Of a stretch of DNA of 64,000 nt, positions 14,190 through 21,937 are shown in pieces (within the stretch, counting starts at the first letter, position 1; each line of letters begins with the position of its first letter). Where the stretch lies: positions 62,001-126,000 of the forward strand of contig NZ_QWEH01000007.1 in assembly GCF_003515705.1 (NCBI RefSeq). Reading direction: 5' to 3'. Under the pieces are notes generated by a model that saw only the letters and a list, made by a program, of their open reading frames with translations, was not told the origin of the DNA and did not search any database. A program made the translations under genes and the position numbers. This DNA comes from Oceanobacillus profundus. Its GTDB lineage: Bacteria; Bacillota; Bacilli; Bacillales; Amphibacillaceae.

Positions 14190-14522
14190 TTAGGGTTCTA
14201 AAATATCTGTCAAAGAAAGTCCAGTATTGTCAATAATCTCTTTATCAAGAGCTTCAAAATACGTGTGTAAACTGCCTTCTAAATTAATATCTAAATAGCA
14301 AGCAGCCATTATTACACTGGTTAAAAGACTAGATAATTCAGGACCTAAATCAGCAGTATTTCTTTTCAAAAGCTTTGTTGATAACTTACCTAAATCAGAT
14401 GTGATTTTCAATATTTGACCAGATGCAAGTTTAAATCTTTTACTATCACTAGTTTCAGATAGCGGTCCATCAAAATGGTCATTCAATGCTATTAACGCTT
14501 GCTGTATATTTTCAATTTGCAT
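14190..14522 (-). CDS. Hypothetical helical protein, 110 aa
   Basis: A 110-aa Leu- and Ser-rich protein, mostly helical, with no recognised motif. AAAGGAG precedes the ATG and the gene ends 15 bases before the phosphatase start, so the two are probably co-transcribed. Confidence 0.6.
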   Translation of the reverse strand: MQIENIQQALIALNDHFDGPLSETSDSKRFKLASGQILKITSDLGKLSTKLLKRNTADLGPELSSLLTSVIMAACYLDINLEGSLHTYFEALDKEIIDNTGLSLTDILEP

Positions 14523-14582
14523 ATTTAATTTTTCTCCTTTATTTATATAGTATTTATGTTATGTGTTTAACGACAGTTATTA

Positions 14583-14879
14583 TTACCAATCATAGTAGGG
14601 GAGGTATTCAGCAATTTCTACATCTCTATCAAAAATAATCCATTCTGCTTCCATAACTAGACATGTAGATATAACATAAGCAAGACTATAGGGAAGAGAC
14701 ATTAAATCTATTTCATCTGTTATAGGAATAAACCAGCCATACTCTGATTTTGGATAAATGATTAAGTCTCCAGGGCCAAAACCTGTAGAGACCCATTGTT
14801 CTATTTGTTGAGCCACATCTTCTTTAAGATGAGAAGTAGATAGCTCAACAGCTTTAAATGTTCTTGGTGATTTAATCAT
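14583..14879 (-). CDS. Hypothetical protein, 98 aa
   Basis: Start placed at the ATG after AAGGAGG, giving MIKSPRTFKAVELSTS and a 98-aa protein. Longer frames upstream only reread the preceding gene. Soluble, with conserved-looking Gly-Pro-Gly-Asp-Leu turn and a Trp/Tyr-rich C-terminus. Overlaps the preceding gene by eight bases. Function unknown. Confidence 0.6.
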   Translation of the reverse strand: MIKSPRTFKAVELSTSHLKEDVAQQIEQWVSTGFGPGDLIIYPKSEYGWFIPITDEIDLMSLPYSLAYVISTCLVMEAEWIIFDRDVEIAEYLPYYDW

Positions 14880-15420
14880 TATAAACAACCTCCTTGATAT
14901 CGTTAATCTTACAGATTTCTTTAATGATACGTGTTTGTTTATCTTCATCCATATCATAATCCAAATCATAAGTATCAAGAGTATCAAAATCTTCTTGCTC
15001 ATTATCACTGTGGAGATAGACTTGAAAATACCCTTCATCACTAGACTCCTGAAGTGATACGTGATAAATATCCGTAACTTCTTCTAACATTTCCTCAATC
15101 TTTTCTCTTACATCTGCTTGATGTCCTGATAGAATCATTTCACCCTTTACATATAGCTCATAATCTTTTTCGCCCCACTTATAGTAGTCTGGCTTATTTT
15201 GCTTACCTGATTTATCTAGCAATTCCATAGTAATATAGGGGACATCTTCATCATTGTGCACTGTTCTATAAAACGTTTTAAACTTTTCTTCTATATTTTT
15301 ATCTTCTAAAGCCTTGTGTTTCACATGTTTAAGGAAGTCGTAATACATAAACTCACTGACAGACACTTCCTTTCCTTCAAGTAAGCTTTCTATATATCCA
15401 TCAAATCGTTCTTGGCTCAC
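14872..15420 (-). CDS. Hypothetical acidic protein, 182 aa
   Basis: A 182-aa very acidic protein (many Asp and Glu, especially residues 120-165). Starts at GTG after TTGGGGG. No domain recognised. Strong acidity is typical of phage proteins that mimic DNA or inhibit host enzymes, but nothing here proves that. A copy of the leader hairpin GCCTGTCGGC stands 37 bases before the start. Confidence 0.6.
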   Translation of the reverse strand: MSQERFDGYIESLLEGKEVSVSEFMYYDFLKHVKHKALEDKNIEEKFKTFYRTVHNDEDVPYITMELLDKSGKQNKPDYYKWGEKDYELYVKGEMILSGHQADVREKIEEMLEEVTDIYHVSLQESSDEGYFQVYLHSDNEQEDFDTLDTYDLDYDMDEDKQTRIIKEICKINDIKEVVYND

Positions 15421-15457
15421 AATAAAACCCCCAATTATTATTTACTTCACAGCATTA

Positions 15458-15467
15458 GCCGACAGGC
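15458..15467 (-). promoter_or_regulatory. Leader hairpin GCCTGTCGGC (copy 2 of 4)
   Basis: Same short inverted repeat as at 10898, again in the leader of a minus-strand gene, about 37 bases upstream of its GTG start. Confidence 0.45.
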
Positions 15468-15476
15468 GGTTTAGAT

Positions 15477-15689
15477 TTAATCATTTCCTTTCTGAGTTTC
15501 AAAACCTTTGATCTGCCACCATCCGTAGGATTCCTTGTCTGCTTCCTCATCATAATGTGCCAGTTGCCCAGAGCTATAACCTTTATTAATCATATGCTTG
15601 ATGTAGTCTTCATCAATTTCAGATAGATTCTTGTTCTCATCCATTTCAAACCAGTATTCGATTTCATGAAATAGAAGCATAGCCTTCAT
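15477..15689 (-). CDS. Hypothetical acidic protein, 70 aa
   Basis: A 70-aa acidic protein with EIDEDYIKHMINKGYSSGQL and a Trp-rich end (YGWWQIKGFE). This pattern resembles small phage proteins with one helix and a beta hairpin, but I cannot name a family. AAAGGAG precedes the ATG. Confidence 0.6.
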   Translation of the reverse strand: MKAMLLFHEIEYWFEMDENKNLSEIDEDYIKHMINKGYSSGQLAHYDEEADKESYGWWQIKGFETQKGND

Positions 15690-15755
15690 AATTGTACTCT
15701 CCTTTACTATTGATACTGTTCAATAGTTCATTTCTTATGTGCTCCTTTTCAATTG

Positions 15756-15986
15756 CTAACATAAATGGATATCACCAAGAACTTTTAGTTTATTGTAATC
15801 ACGTTTATTACTTTTTGCTTTTATAATATATATATATATATAATGGCAACTACTATTATAATCTTTATCTTCAACCTTTTTTATGATTTCAGTCTGAATA
15901 CTTTTTGCATTATATTCCAAGTAGTCAATTACTTCGTTATCATCTTCTCCCCAGGTTTTAATCCTAAAGGATTTATTAAATAGCAT
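15756..15986 (-). CDS. Hypothetical protein with (Tyr-Ile) repeat, 76 aa
   Basis: A 76-aa protein after AAAGGAG. Its centre is encoded by a TA dinucleotide run (15828-15842), giving a YIYIYII stretch, a likely slippage hot spot. The rest is charged and unremarkable. Overlaps the next gene upstream by 11 bases. Function unknown. Confidence 0.55.
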   Translation of the reverse strand: MLFNKSFRIKTWGEDDNEVIDYLEYNAKSIQTEIIKKVEDKDYNSSCHYIYIYIIKAKSNKRDYNKLKVLGDIHLC

Positions 15987-16368
15987 GATTTTCTCCTTTT
16001 TTAGAAGACAACACTAAGGGAAGGGGATTACCTGAAGCGTCAGTCTTAGATAAGACTTCAATCATTGCATGTTCATAAAATAAAGTTTTATCTATGTTGT
16101 TATGCTTTGAGATAACATCATATGAATACTGACGGATTTCATCGTCCGAGAGCTCAGTCATATTAGAATGATAGAGAGTATACGTAAGAGTTAACTCGTC
16201 TTCTAAGATAAAGCTAACTTTATATTCTTGTTCAGACAATACTGGAGCGGCCAGTTTAGTTTCTATAGAACGCAATTCATTAGTAAATCCATACATGACG
16301 GCTAACTGCTGAATCTCTTGACTACCAATAAAAGAAGCCAATAATTTATTGTTGATAGATTTATTCAT
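15976..16368 (-). CDS. Hypothetical protein, 130 aa
   Basis: 130 aa from the second ATG, which fits the AAAGGAG site better. Pattern of beta strands around YKVSFILEDELTLTYTLYHS suggests a small alpha/beta fold. No family recognised. Part of a long run of small minus-strand genes. Confidence 0.6.
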   Translation of the reverse strand: MNKSINNKLLASFIGSQEIQQLAVMYGFTNELRSIETKLAAPVLSEQEYKVSFILEDELTLTYTLYHSNMTELSDDEIRQYSYDVISKHNNIDKTLFYEHAMIEVLSKTDASGNPLPLVLSSKKGENHAI

Positions 16369-16402
16369 TTTCATTCTCCTTTTCTCGATAAAATTATAGA
16401 TT

Positions 16403-16600
16403 TTAAATTAAAATGTTATTTTCAATAATCAAAATACCTAAAAAACCAGATACAGTTGAGACTACTTTCATACTCCCTTTCTCTACTATTATATGCCCCT
16501 TATTTGCACCAAATAGAAAATCGTTAGGTGATTCATACTGTAGCTCTAAGTTATCAATATGAAACTGGTTACTTAATGCTCTCTTTATTTTATCTAACAT
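16403..16600 (-). CDS. Hypothetical protein, 65 aa
   Basis: A 65-aa protein with a charged N-terminus and a hydrophobic, beta-like C-terminus (MKVVSTVSGFLGILIIENN). Strong AAGGAGAGAG site. Too short to class and no motif seen. Confidence 0.55.
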   Translation of the reverse strand: MLDKIKRALSNQFHIDNLELQYESPNDFLFGANKGHIIVEKGSMKVVSTVSGFLGILIIENNILI

Positions 16601-16627
16601 TCTCTTCTCTCTCCTTTTTGGATAAAA

Positions 16628-17005
16628 TTATAGTTTTAACCTGTTTTTAAATAGGATTGCAAATGATTCTTTGAAGCTCTCTGCTAAGTTTTCATCAAAG
16701 AATCGAACACCTTCAATAAAATCATAAACTTGATTTTCAAATGTTCTTGCTTTGTCTTGATTATTTGGTTTAATAGCCCATTCCCAGTAACCAACATATT
16801 GTTTAAACTCTTTTTCGATCTCTTGATTTGATAAAATTCGCTCTCTTTCATAATCCAATACTTTTGCATCTGTTTCTGAATTTTTAACTCCAAATGCTTT
16901 ACGGATGATGCTAATTTGTATCATTACACGTTGACTTTGTTCTCTGGTGTACAATGGTTGGGTATCTAATTCAATAACTTTTTTCATTAATTCTTTATTA
17001 TTCAT
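16628..17005 (-). CDS. Hypothetical helical protein, 125 aa
   Basis: A 125-aa mainly helical protein with a Trp pair (YVGYWEWAIKP) and two Phe-rich helices near the C-terminus. GGAGGAATAACAA precedes the ATG. No family recognised. Confidence 0.6.
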   Translation of the reverse strand: MNNKELMKKVIELDTQPLYTREQSQRVMIQISIIRKAFGVKNSETDAKVLDYERERILSNQEIEKEFKQYVGYWEWAIKPNNQDKARTFENQVYDFIEGVRFFDENLAESFKESFAILFKNRLKL

Positions 17006-17024
17006 TTGTTATTCCTCCAAACAA

Positions 17025-17288
17025 TTAATGTACGTGCCTTTCTAGATATAATTTCATAGCATCAAAAAACAATTCAGTAAGAATATATCTCTGATCTACA
17101 TCTGTTGGTTCAATAATATTATTATCTATAAAAAACTTAAGTGAATTAACATATGCCTTTTCTTCACTTTCAGGAGAAATAATAGCAACTTTAGAACGTT
17201 CATCTTCAATCTTAACTTCTTCAATCAATTGCCATGCAAGTGTAGCGATAGTAATAGCTTCATGTTTTTTATTCATATCGATAGTCAA
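17025..17288 (-). CDS. Hypothetical protein, 87 aa
   Basis: An 87-aa helical protein. TTG start is favoured because AAAGGAG lies eight bases before it. An ATG four codons in is the alternative. No recognised motif. Confidence 0.55.
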   Translation of the reverse strand: MTIDMNKKHEAITIATLAWQLIEEVKIEDERSKVAIISPESEEKAYVNSLKFFIDNNIIEPTDVDQRYILTELFFDAMKLYLERHVH

Positions 17289-17305
17289 TGTAATTACTCC
17301 TTTAT

Positions 17306-17510
17306 ATTTTATTCGAACTATGCACTAACTTTTTTTAAAACATTCTTCACGATATAATTGCCCATCTATCAATAACCAACCTTCTTTATACTGTTGTGCC
17401 TTGTACATTTCGCCTAGTATAAAGTCGTAATTGTTATGCCATTTAACATAAATAACATCCATCGTCTAACACCTCACTGGTTCGGATTTTATTCGGACTA
17501 TGCAGTAACT
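17306..17510. repeat. 25-bp direct repeat flanking a small gene
   Basis: ATTTTATTCGAACTATGCAC at 17306 and ATTTTATTCGGACTATGCAG at 17486, each followed by TAACT, match over 25 bp with two differences. Each copy ends at the stop codon region of a gene, so the 45-aa gene between them may have been inserted or duplicated by recombination. Confidence 0.5.
17325..17462 (-). CDS. Hypothetical small protein, 45 aa
   Basis: A 45-codon frame starting MDVIYVKWHNNYDFILGEMY after GAGGTGTTAGACG. It has a small SH3-like beta pattern with Trp residues. It is bounded by 25-bp direct repeats, which suggests a mobile or duplicated small-gene unit. Function unknown. Confidence 0.5.
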   Translation of the reverse strand: MDVIYVKWHNNYDFILGEMYKAQQYKEGWLLIDGQLYREECFKKS

Positions 17511-18094
17511 TTTAATTGTTCGTTTGCTAATTTAATGCCTAATAGATAAGCCACGAAACACATTGGCAACTTCTTTCCGAATTCGGATAAGATTGAAAAA
17601 TCTTCGCCATCGAAATAATAAAATGAGTTGTCCATATAATAATTAAAAAGCTCTCTTTCCAATTCTTTTGGTGTACATACGGATTCTATAGTGCCTTTCA
17701 GAAATTTATATATTTCTTTAGCTTCTTTAAGCGACTTATCTTCTGCATCATAAGTATTTTCTTCATACCAATCTTTCAAATCGTTTTTGGCTTTCCGTTC
17801 ATCAAAATACCAGCGTTCTCTTGAATGGCATGATAGTTTTCCTAGCAAATATCCTAGATCTATATTGTTAAAACTTTGCGGAGTAGCTATCCATGTCAAA
17901 TTGAAAATTGCATCACCAATATCTCCTGAAACATATAATCTTGAACCGCAGAAAATATATCTTACTGAATAAATAGATGTTCCTGGCTCTCTCCAATCTA
18001 AGATAGTTATACCGTCATACTCAGTTATTTTTGCTTCATGATTATTGAACCATTTATCCTTTATTTCCTGTTCCATTTCTTCAATTTCTCTCAT
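17498..18094 (-). CDS. Hypothetical protein, 198 aa
   Basis: Start at ATG after AAAGGGTGG gives 198 aa. The N-terminal half is beta-rich (ITEYDGITILDWREPG, YSVRYIFCGSRLYVSGDIGD) and the second half is helical. I have seen this general type among uncharacterised Firmicute phage proteins but cannot name a domain. No catalytic motif is visible. Confidence 0.6.
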   Translation of the reverse strand: MREIEEMEQEIKDKWFNNHEAKITEYDGITILDWREPGTSIYSVRYIFCGSRLYVSGDIGDAIFNLTWIATPQSFNNIDLGYLLGKLSCHSRERWYFDERKAKNDLKDWYEENTYDAEDKSLKEAKEIYKFLKGTIESVCTPKELERELFNYYMDNSFYYFDGEDFSILSEFGKKLPMCFVAYLLGIKLANEQLKVTA

Positions 18095-18138
18095 TTTTAC
18101 CACCCTTTCAATGCTTTGTATTTTCTATCAAATTCGAA

Positions 18139-18363
18139 TTAGTTATTCTCATAAAACATTATAAGCTTCGATGGTTCTTGTTCCACTGGTTGAAGTTTCA
18201 CTTTCGTATAATCAACCTTATATAATTCATCAGTGTCTACTTCAAATCGACCCATCTTTTTTACAACAAAAGCCAAGAAGTGTTGGGCCTGAGCTTTCTG
18301 CCTTTCTAATTCTCTTATTTGTTTCTCAGTTTCCTTTAACCTGTCGATAACATCTTGAAACAT
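18139..18363 (-). CDS. Coiled-coil protein, 74 aa
   Basis: Starts at the ATG after AGGAGGATTGTT, which lies within the end of the upstream gene. Residues 1-35 form a charged coiled coil (RLKETEKQIRELERQKAQAQ), followed by a short beta-like C-terminus. Function unknown. Confidence 0.6.
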   Translation of the reverse strand: MFQDVIDRLKETEKQIRELERQKAQAQHFLAFVVKKMGRFEVDTDELYKVDYTKVKLQPVEQEPSKLIMFYENN

Positions 18364-18373
18364 AACAATCCTC

Positions 18374-18766
18374 CTATACAAATAAATTAAGTTCCTCTAT
18401 CTTTTCAAACAGATTAGTATATAAAGTAGAGTTCTTTGGAATCTTAGTAAACTCTGTTCTGTTATCATCAAGCTGTTTCATCTTAAAGAAGTCTGATGAT
18501 AACAGAAAACCAAACAATTCCTCATCGTTATGTCCAAGAATGGAAGACACATCATGTAGCTCTTCAAAGTTATGTAATAAGCAATACAAGTAATCACGAT
18601 AATATAGATCATTTTGAAGAACAAACTTATCTGTCTTAAGAAGACTATCCTCTAAACTTTCAAGGACAGATTTATCTATCCAATGAATAGGGTCATGCAA
18701 GTAACTTAGATCTCCATCTTCATCAAAAGGAATTATATCTAAAACATCGTCTTTAGCATTGCTCAT
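18374..18766 (-). CDS. Hypothetical acidic protein, 130 aa
   Basis: A 130-aa acidic, Leu-rich helical protein. Start chosen at ATG eight bases after GGAGGAG, since the GTG three codons earlier overlaps that site. No known motif. Confidence 0.6.
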   Translation of the reverse strand: MSNAKDDVLDIIPFDEDGDLSYLHDPIHWIDKSVLESLEDSLLKTDKFVLQNDLYYRDYLYCLLHNFEELHDVSSILGHNDEELFGFLLSSDFFKMKQLDDNRTEFTKIPKNSTLYTNLFEKIEELNLFV

Positions 18767-18791
18767 ATCAAACACTCCTCCAAATAGTTAA

Positions 18792-19085
18792 TCATACGTA
18801 AATATATTTCCGGTCACGCAATAGCTCTTCAGTAATTTCACCAGAAGGAATAGCTTTCTTAGCTAACTCTAATAACTCAGAGTCCTTACCTTGAATGACA
18901 ATACGAACTCCTTTTTTAGAATTATATACATTTACTTGAACGGTATCGATTGTATCAAATCCTTCAAGAATACATTGAACACCATATGAAATAGGCTTTC
19001 TTTCACAAACAACAGCATTAATGCCAGAAGCCCAACTACCAACAAATCCATTAACTAATGCATTAAACAATTCGTCTTTATTCAA
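18792..19085 (-). CDS. Hypothetical protein, 97 aa
   Basis: Starts at TTG following GGAGGTTTTTCTA, giving MNKDELFNALVNGFVGSW. The alternating hydrophobic pattern after residue 30 suggests a beta-rich domain. No family recognised. Confidence 0.6.
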   Translation of the reverse strand: MNKDELFNALVNGFVGSWASGINAVVCERKPISYGVQCILEGFDTIDTVQVNVYNSKKGVRIVIQGKDSELLELAKKAIPSGEITEELLRDRKYIYV

Positions 19086-19110
19086 TAGAAAAACCTCCAA
19101 TATAATATAT

Positions 19111-19461
19111 CTACCATGAAATCCACATAGCAACTACGTCACCATTTTCAAGTCCTAATATTTCAGACATTGCCTTGAAATACATTTCAATTTCATCTAA
19201 CTCAACATTTTCTCGATGATCCCAATCTATATGCATTCGTATGTACATATCATTATGAACACGATACCTTGAGAGGATGTACTTCTTCCAGAAATCATCC
19301 TTACTCATATACCCATTAGCCTCCATATGATACATAACTTTGAATAAATCAAAGACACGATTATCTTTAATCTCTAAGACATCAGTATTACATTTAGGGC
19401 AAAACAACTCATAGTGCATCTCGAGAACATAACCACAATTCTTACATTCTCCGTAGTGCAT
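19111..19461 (-). CDS. Zinc-ribbon protein, 116 aa
   Basis: Residues 1-30 carry two cysteine pairs, CKNC and CPKC, with 14 residues between, a standard zinc ribbon. The remainder is helical with many Met, Tyr and acidic residues. Such small phage proteins often bind nucleic acid or host RNA polymerase. No specific family is recognised. Confidence 0.68.
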   Translation of the reverse strand: MHYGECKNCGYVLEMHYELFCPKCNTDVLEIKDNRVFDLFKVMYHMEANGYMSKDDFWKKYILSRYRVHNDMYIRMHIDWDHRENVELDEIEMYFKAMSEILGLENGDVVAMWISW

Positions 19462-19562
19462 AGTAAAAACCTTCTTTCTCTAATTATGGAATATTCAGAC
19501 ACTTACACTCCTCCTAAAAGAAAAAGATATACCTCTTACTAATAGGGGAGAGACATACATAC

Positions 19563-19682
19563 TTAACCTATAAAGAAACAATACTCACAACAACCATGTG
19601 CTTGAAAGAAATCTGACTCTGTATTATCACAAGAGCAATCATCATTCTTCTTTGATTCATCTACAATATCATTAGACTGCAT
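19563..19682 (-). CDS. Cys-rich small protein, 39 aa
   Basis: A 39-codon frame whose ATG overlaps the preceding stop as TAATG. The protein, MQSNDIVDESKKNDDCSC..., has five cysteines in the patterns CSC and CCEYC and a very acidic start. It resembles the 47-aa protein encoded at 19928-20071 (MQS-D-x-I-x-D-E, then CC and CxC), so the two look like duplicates. Possible metal binding. Confidence 0.5.
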   Translation of the reverse strand: MQSNDIVDESKKNDDCSCDNTESDFFQAHGCCEYCFFIG

Positions 19683-19894
19683 TATGCAACCTCCTCACAT
19701 AAGTCATCTACATAATGCCATATCTCACCAACAAATTGGTCAACTAAATCTCCATCAGCTTCAACAAATACACTCATTGAAGTCTTATTAGAGTAACCAA
19801 ACTCTTTTACAAGTTTACGTAAGAAATCTTCTAGGCTACTATGATCATGAAAACTAATCATTCTATTGCTAACAACTAAAGTATACTCATGCAT
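19682..19894 (-). CDS. Hypothetical protein, 70 aa
   Basis: A 70-aa acidic protein starting MHEYTLVVSNRMISFHDHSS after TTGGAGG. Short alpha/beta pattern, no motif recognised. Translationally coupled to the Cys-rich gene that follows. Confidence 0.6.
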   Translation of the reverse strand: MHEYTLVVSNRMISFHDHSSLEDFLRKLVKEFGYSNKTSMSVFVEADGDLVDQFVGEIWHYVDDLCEEVA

Positions 19895-19927
19895 AAATTA
19901 ACCTCCAATATAATATAATGCTTACAA

Positions 19928-20071
19928 TCATTTATTATTAAGTGAATAAGAAGACATTAACTCCTCTTGTTTACAAGCACAACCACCAAAGGGGTCTTCC
20001 AGTGTACGGCATTTCAAACAGCAAGAACTATCCTGCATTTCATCAATAATATAATCAGATTGCATCAACAT
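19928..20071 (-). CDS. Cys-rich small protein, 47 aa
   Basis: A 47-codon frame after AGGAGTGTT. It has CCLKC and CAC cysteine clusters and the start MLMQSDYIIDEMQDSS, parallel to the 39-aa Cys-rich neighbour. The pair probably arose by duplication, and both may bind a metal ion. A leader hairpin of the repeated type stands about 40 bases upstream. Confidence 0.5.
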   Translation of the reverse strand: MLMQSDYIIDEMQDSSCCLKCRTLEDPFGGCACKQEELMSSYSLNNK

Positions 20072-20110
20072 AAACAACACTCCTATTATAATAATACTTC
20101 TACACAATTA

Positions 20111-20120
20111 GCCGACAGGC
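20111..20120 (-). promoter_or_regulatory. Leader hairpin GCCTGTCGGC (copy 3 of 4)
   Basis: Same inverted repeat as at 10898, 15458 and 20699. It is directly after the stop of the 55-aa gene and before the Cys-rich gene. Confidence 0.45.
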
Positions 20121-20122
20121 AA

Positions 20123-20290
20123 TTATTCAATACTATACAATTCATTAAAATAAACATACCATTCATCTAGCTTAGATAATATGCGTTTATTAATTAACGT
20201 ATAACGCTTATGAGAACTTTCAAGAAGCAGGTCTTCATAGTAATAGATTACCTCATGATAGTTATATAAATCTTCGATGTTATTATCCAT
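20123..20290 (-). CDS. Hypothetical small protein, 55 aa, paralogue of 64-aa neighbour
   Basis: A 55-codon frame after AGGAGTG. It shares the layout YYE-x-L-L ... L-x-x-x-I-L-S-K-L-D-E-W-Y with the 64-aa protein at 20448-20642 (YYEELIQ ... LERKIDEWY), so the two are diverged copies. Helical and acidic. Function unknown. Confidence 0.55.
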   Translation of the reverse strand: MDNNIEDLYNYHEVIYYYEDLLLESSHKRYTLINKRILSKLDEWYVYFNELYSIE

Positions 20291-20376
20291 TACCATACAC
20301 TCCTGCTGTTTAAAGAATATTCAGACATCTATACAAGCCACCCCAATTTTAAAAGAGTGGTTAATAATACATATCA

Positions 20377-20435
20377 GAGAGGGGATAGTATGTAAGTATA
20401 ATATAAAGACTATGTAAGAAATATTAATCCCCTCT
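20377..20435. terminator. Long-loop inverted repeat AGAGGGGAT/ATCCCCTCT
   Basis: A 9-bp perfect inverted repeat brackets about 40 bases between two small genes. It may act as a weak terminator or leader structure. No T-run follows directly. Confidence 0.35.
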
Positions 20436-20447
20436 AACTACTAGAAA

Positions 20448-20642
20448 CTATATAGCAAATGTTATCTCATCTTTACCAACAGATTCATCTACTACATCAA
20501 TAGAATGAAAATACCATTCGTCTATCTTTCTTTCTAATCGACTAAGCTTTCTTTGATCCCCTTGTGGTTTCAACTTGTTTTGAATAAGCTCTTCATAATA
20601 CCCTAACCTATAGTGGAACTTGGCACATTCTCTCTCTGTCAT
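20448..20642 (-). CDS. Hypothetical small helical protein, 64 aa
   Basis: A 64-aa charged, helical protein after AAAGGAGAAGG. Related to the 55-aa protein just downstream through the YYEEL...KIDEWY core. First gene of the minus-strand early series, with a leader hairpin about 57 bases upstream. Function unknown. Confidence 0.6.
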   Translation of the reverse strand: MTERECAKFHYRLGYYEELIQNKLKPQGDQRKLSRLERKIDEWYFHSIDVVDESVGKDEITFAI

Positions 20643-20698
20643 GCTAATACCTTCTCCTTTGTTATTCTATCTCTTTTATATATTTATATCTTCGTAAC

Positions 20699-20710
20699 TG
20701 CCGATAGGCA
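20699..20710 (-). promoter_or_regulatory. Leader hairpin TGCCTATCGGCA (copy 4 of 4)
   Basis: Identical to the copy at 10898, placed in the leader of the 64-aa gene. Confidence 0.45.
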
Positions 20711-21937
20711 TCCCAAATTAAGTTCGATTAACTTACTATGTAATACACTACATCATCATAACACACAATACATTAGATTATAGTAAATATCTATACGAAC
20801 ACATACGAACAAATAGTGAACAATTTGTGACAGTTAAAGTATAATGTAGCGAAACCTTAGGAATTCCCCGTCTTAATACTATGTGAGAGGGTTTTACAAC
20901 AAACATCGAAAACTAACAGTGAAAACCTCATACTTACAGTGTAGGCATAATGAAAAAAGATAGCCTCATCAAAAAGATAGCAAACTACTAGAGAAAATGT
21001 AATACTCTTCAAGAATAGTCCTCCAAGTATAGAAAGCTACGACACCATCATCGAGTTAACCGGTACCTCCCAGCCATAGCGTGAGGATGATGTCGTCCGT
21101 GGCCCCCGTATGCCCTTTTGGAAACAGCATAAATCTAAAACCTTCGAGTCAATGTATGTACGTTTGACAAGGGAGTAAGAAAATTGATACCACCAAGCTT
21201 TCATATAGTATTTCCCTCGTGTTCCGCTTCCATATATAACCGCCATACATATAAGTGACATCACCATAAAATACATACTTCTTACCACAATAGCATGACA
21301 GTGCTCATACTTCTTAACACTAATAAAATACGCCAATACTATATAGTATGCTGTCAACATATCACCTATAGATGACACACCTTACATAGTACACTGACAG
21401 TATGGTCGCCTGTAGTAAACTTGGGGAATGTAGGGTGCCGGCAGTGTTGCCGATAATAATAAACCCACCACATGTAGGAGCTACCACACCCACTGGGAGG
21501 TGAATGAGATTGTCTGACGGGAGTTGCAATGTTACCGAAGGTTAAATGTCACGTTGGCATCAGGGAAGCTGAGAGAGCCTTCTATTTAATCCTGAGCGGT
21601 TTAGCGATAAGAAGGATGGTAGCATGCGGTGTGTGTGGGTGTTGAGTAGAACACGTACAATGTGTGAGTGTTCGGATGGTGGCGTACGGATAATGCGAGA
21701 CTGATATATACTTTTGCTCGGTCAAAGTATGCTATGTGTGTGGTGAAAGGCGAACAATGATAGGGAGCGGATGGTGTGGATAGCCTTCTCCGAAGGTAGA
21801 GAGGGAGGGAGAGAGGGTAGTATGTTGAGGGTTATCATATATGAGGATGTAGCATGCACACCCGAAGGGTGGGAGAACCCCTATCCGAAGGAGTTCTCCA
21901 TTGTCATACTTGGGTGATTAAGCTATAATTACAGTTA
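20711..21937. other. Long non-coding tract with many hairpins
   Basis: About 1.2 kb without a convincing gene. It is visibly richer in G+C than its surroundings and strand-biased (plus strand G-rich, minus strand C-rich from 21400 on). The minus strand holds several C(UUCG)G hairpins: at 21859-21871 (CACCC-TTCG-GGTG), 21872-21899 (GGAGAAC...GTTCTCC), 21784-21796 and near 21533. A TATAAT at about 20840 on the plus strand and an operator-like TGTAATACACTACA at 20739 are seen. A 113-codon minus frame (21037-21378) has no good ribosome site. Candidate for a structured RNA on the minus strand after the RNA polymerase gene, or for a replication or packaging region. Confidence 0.5.

Noticed and set aside
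21037..21378. 113-codon minus-strand frame with hydrophobic start
   Set aside because: It lies in the hairpin-rich non-coding tract, starts at GTG without a good ribosome site, and its C-terminal part looks like random translation of structured DNA.
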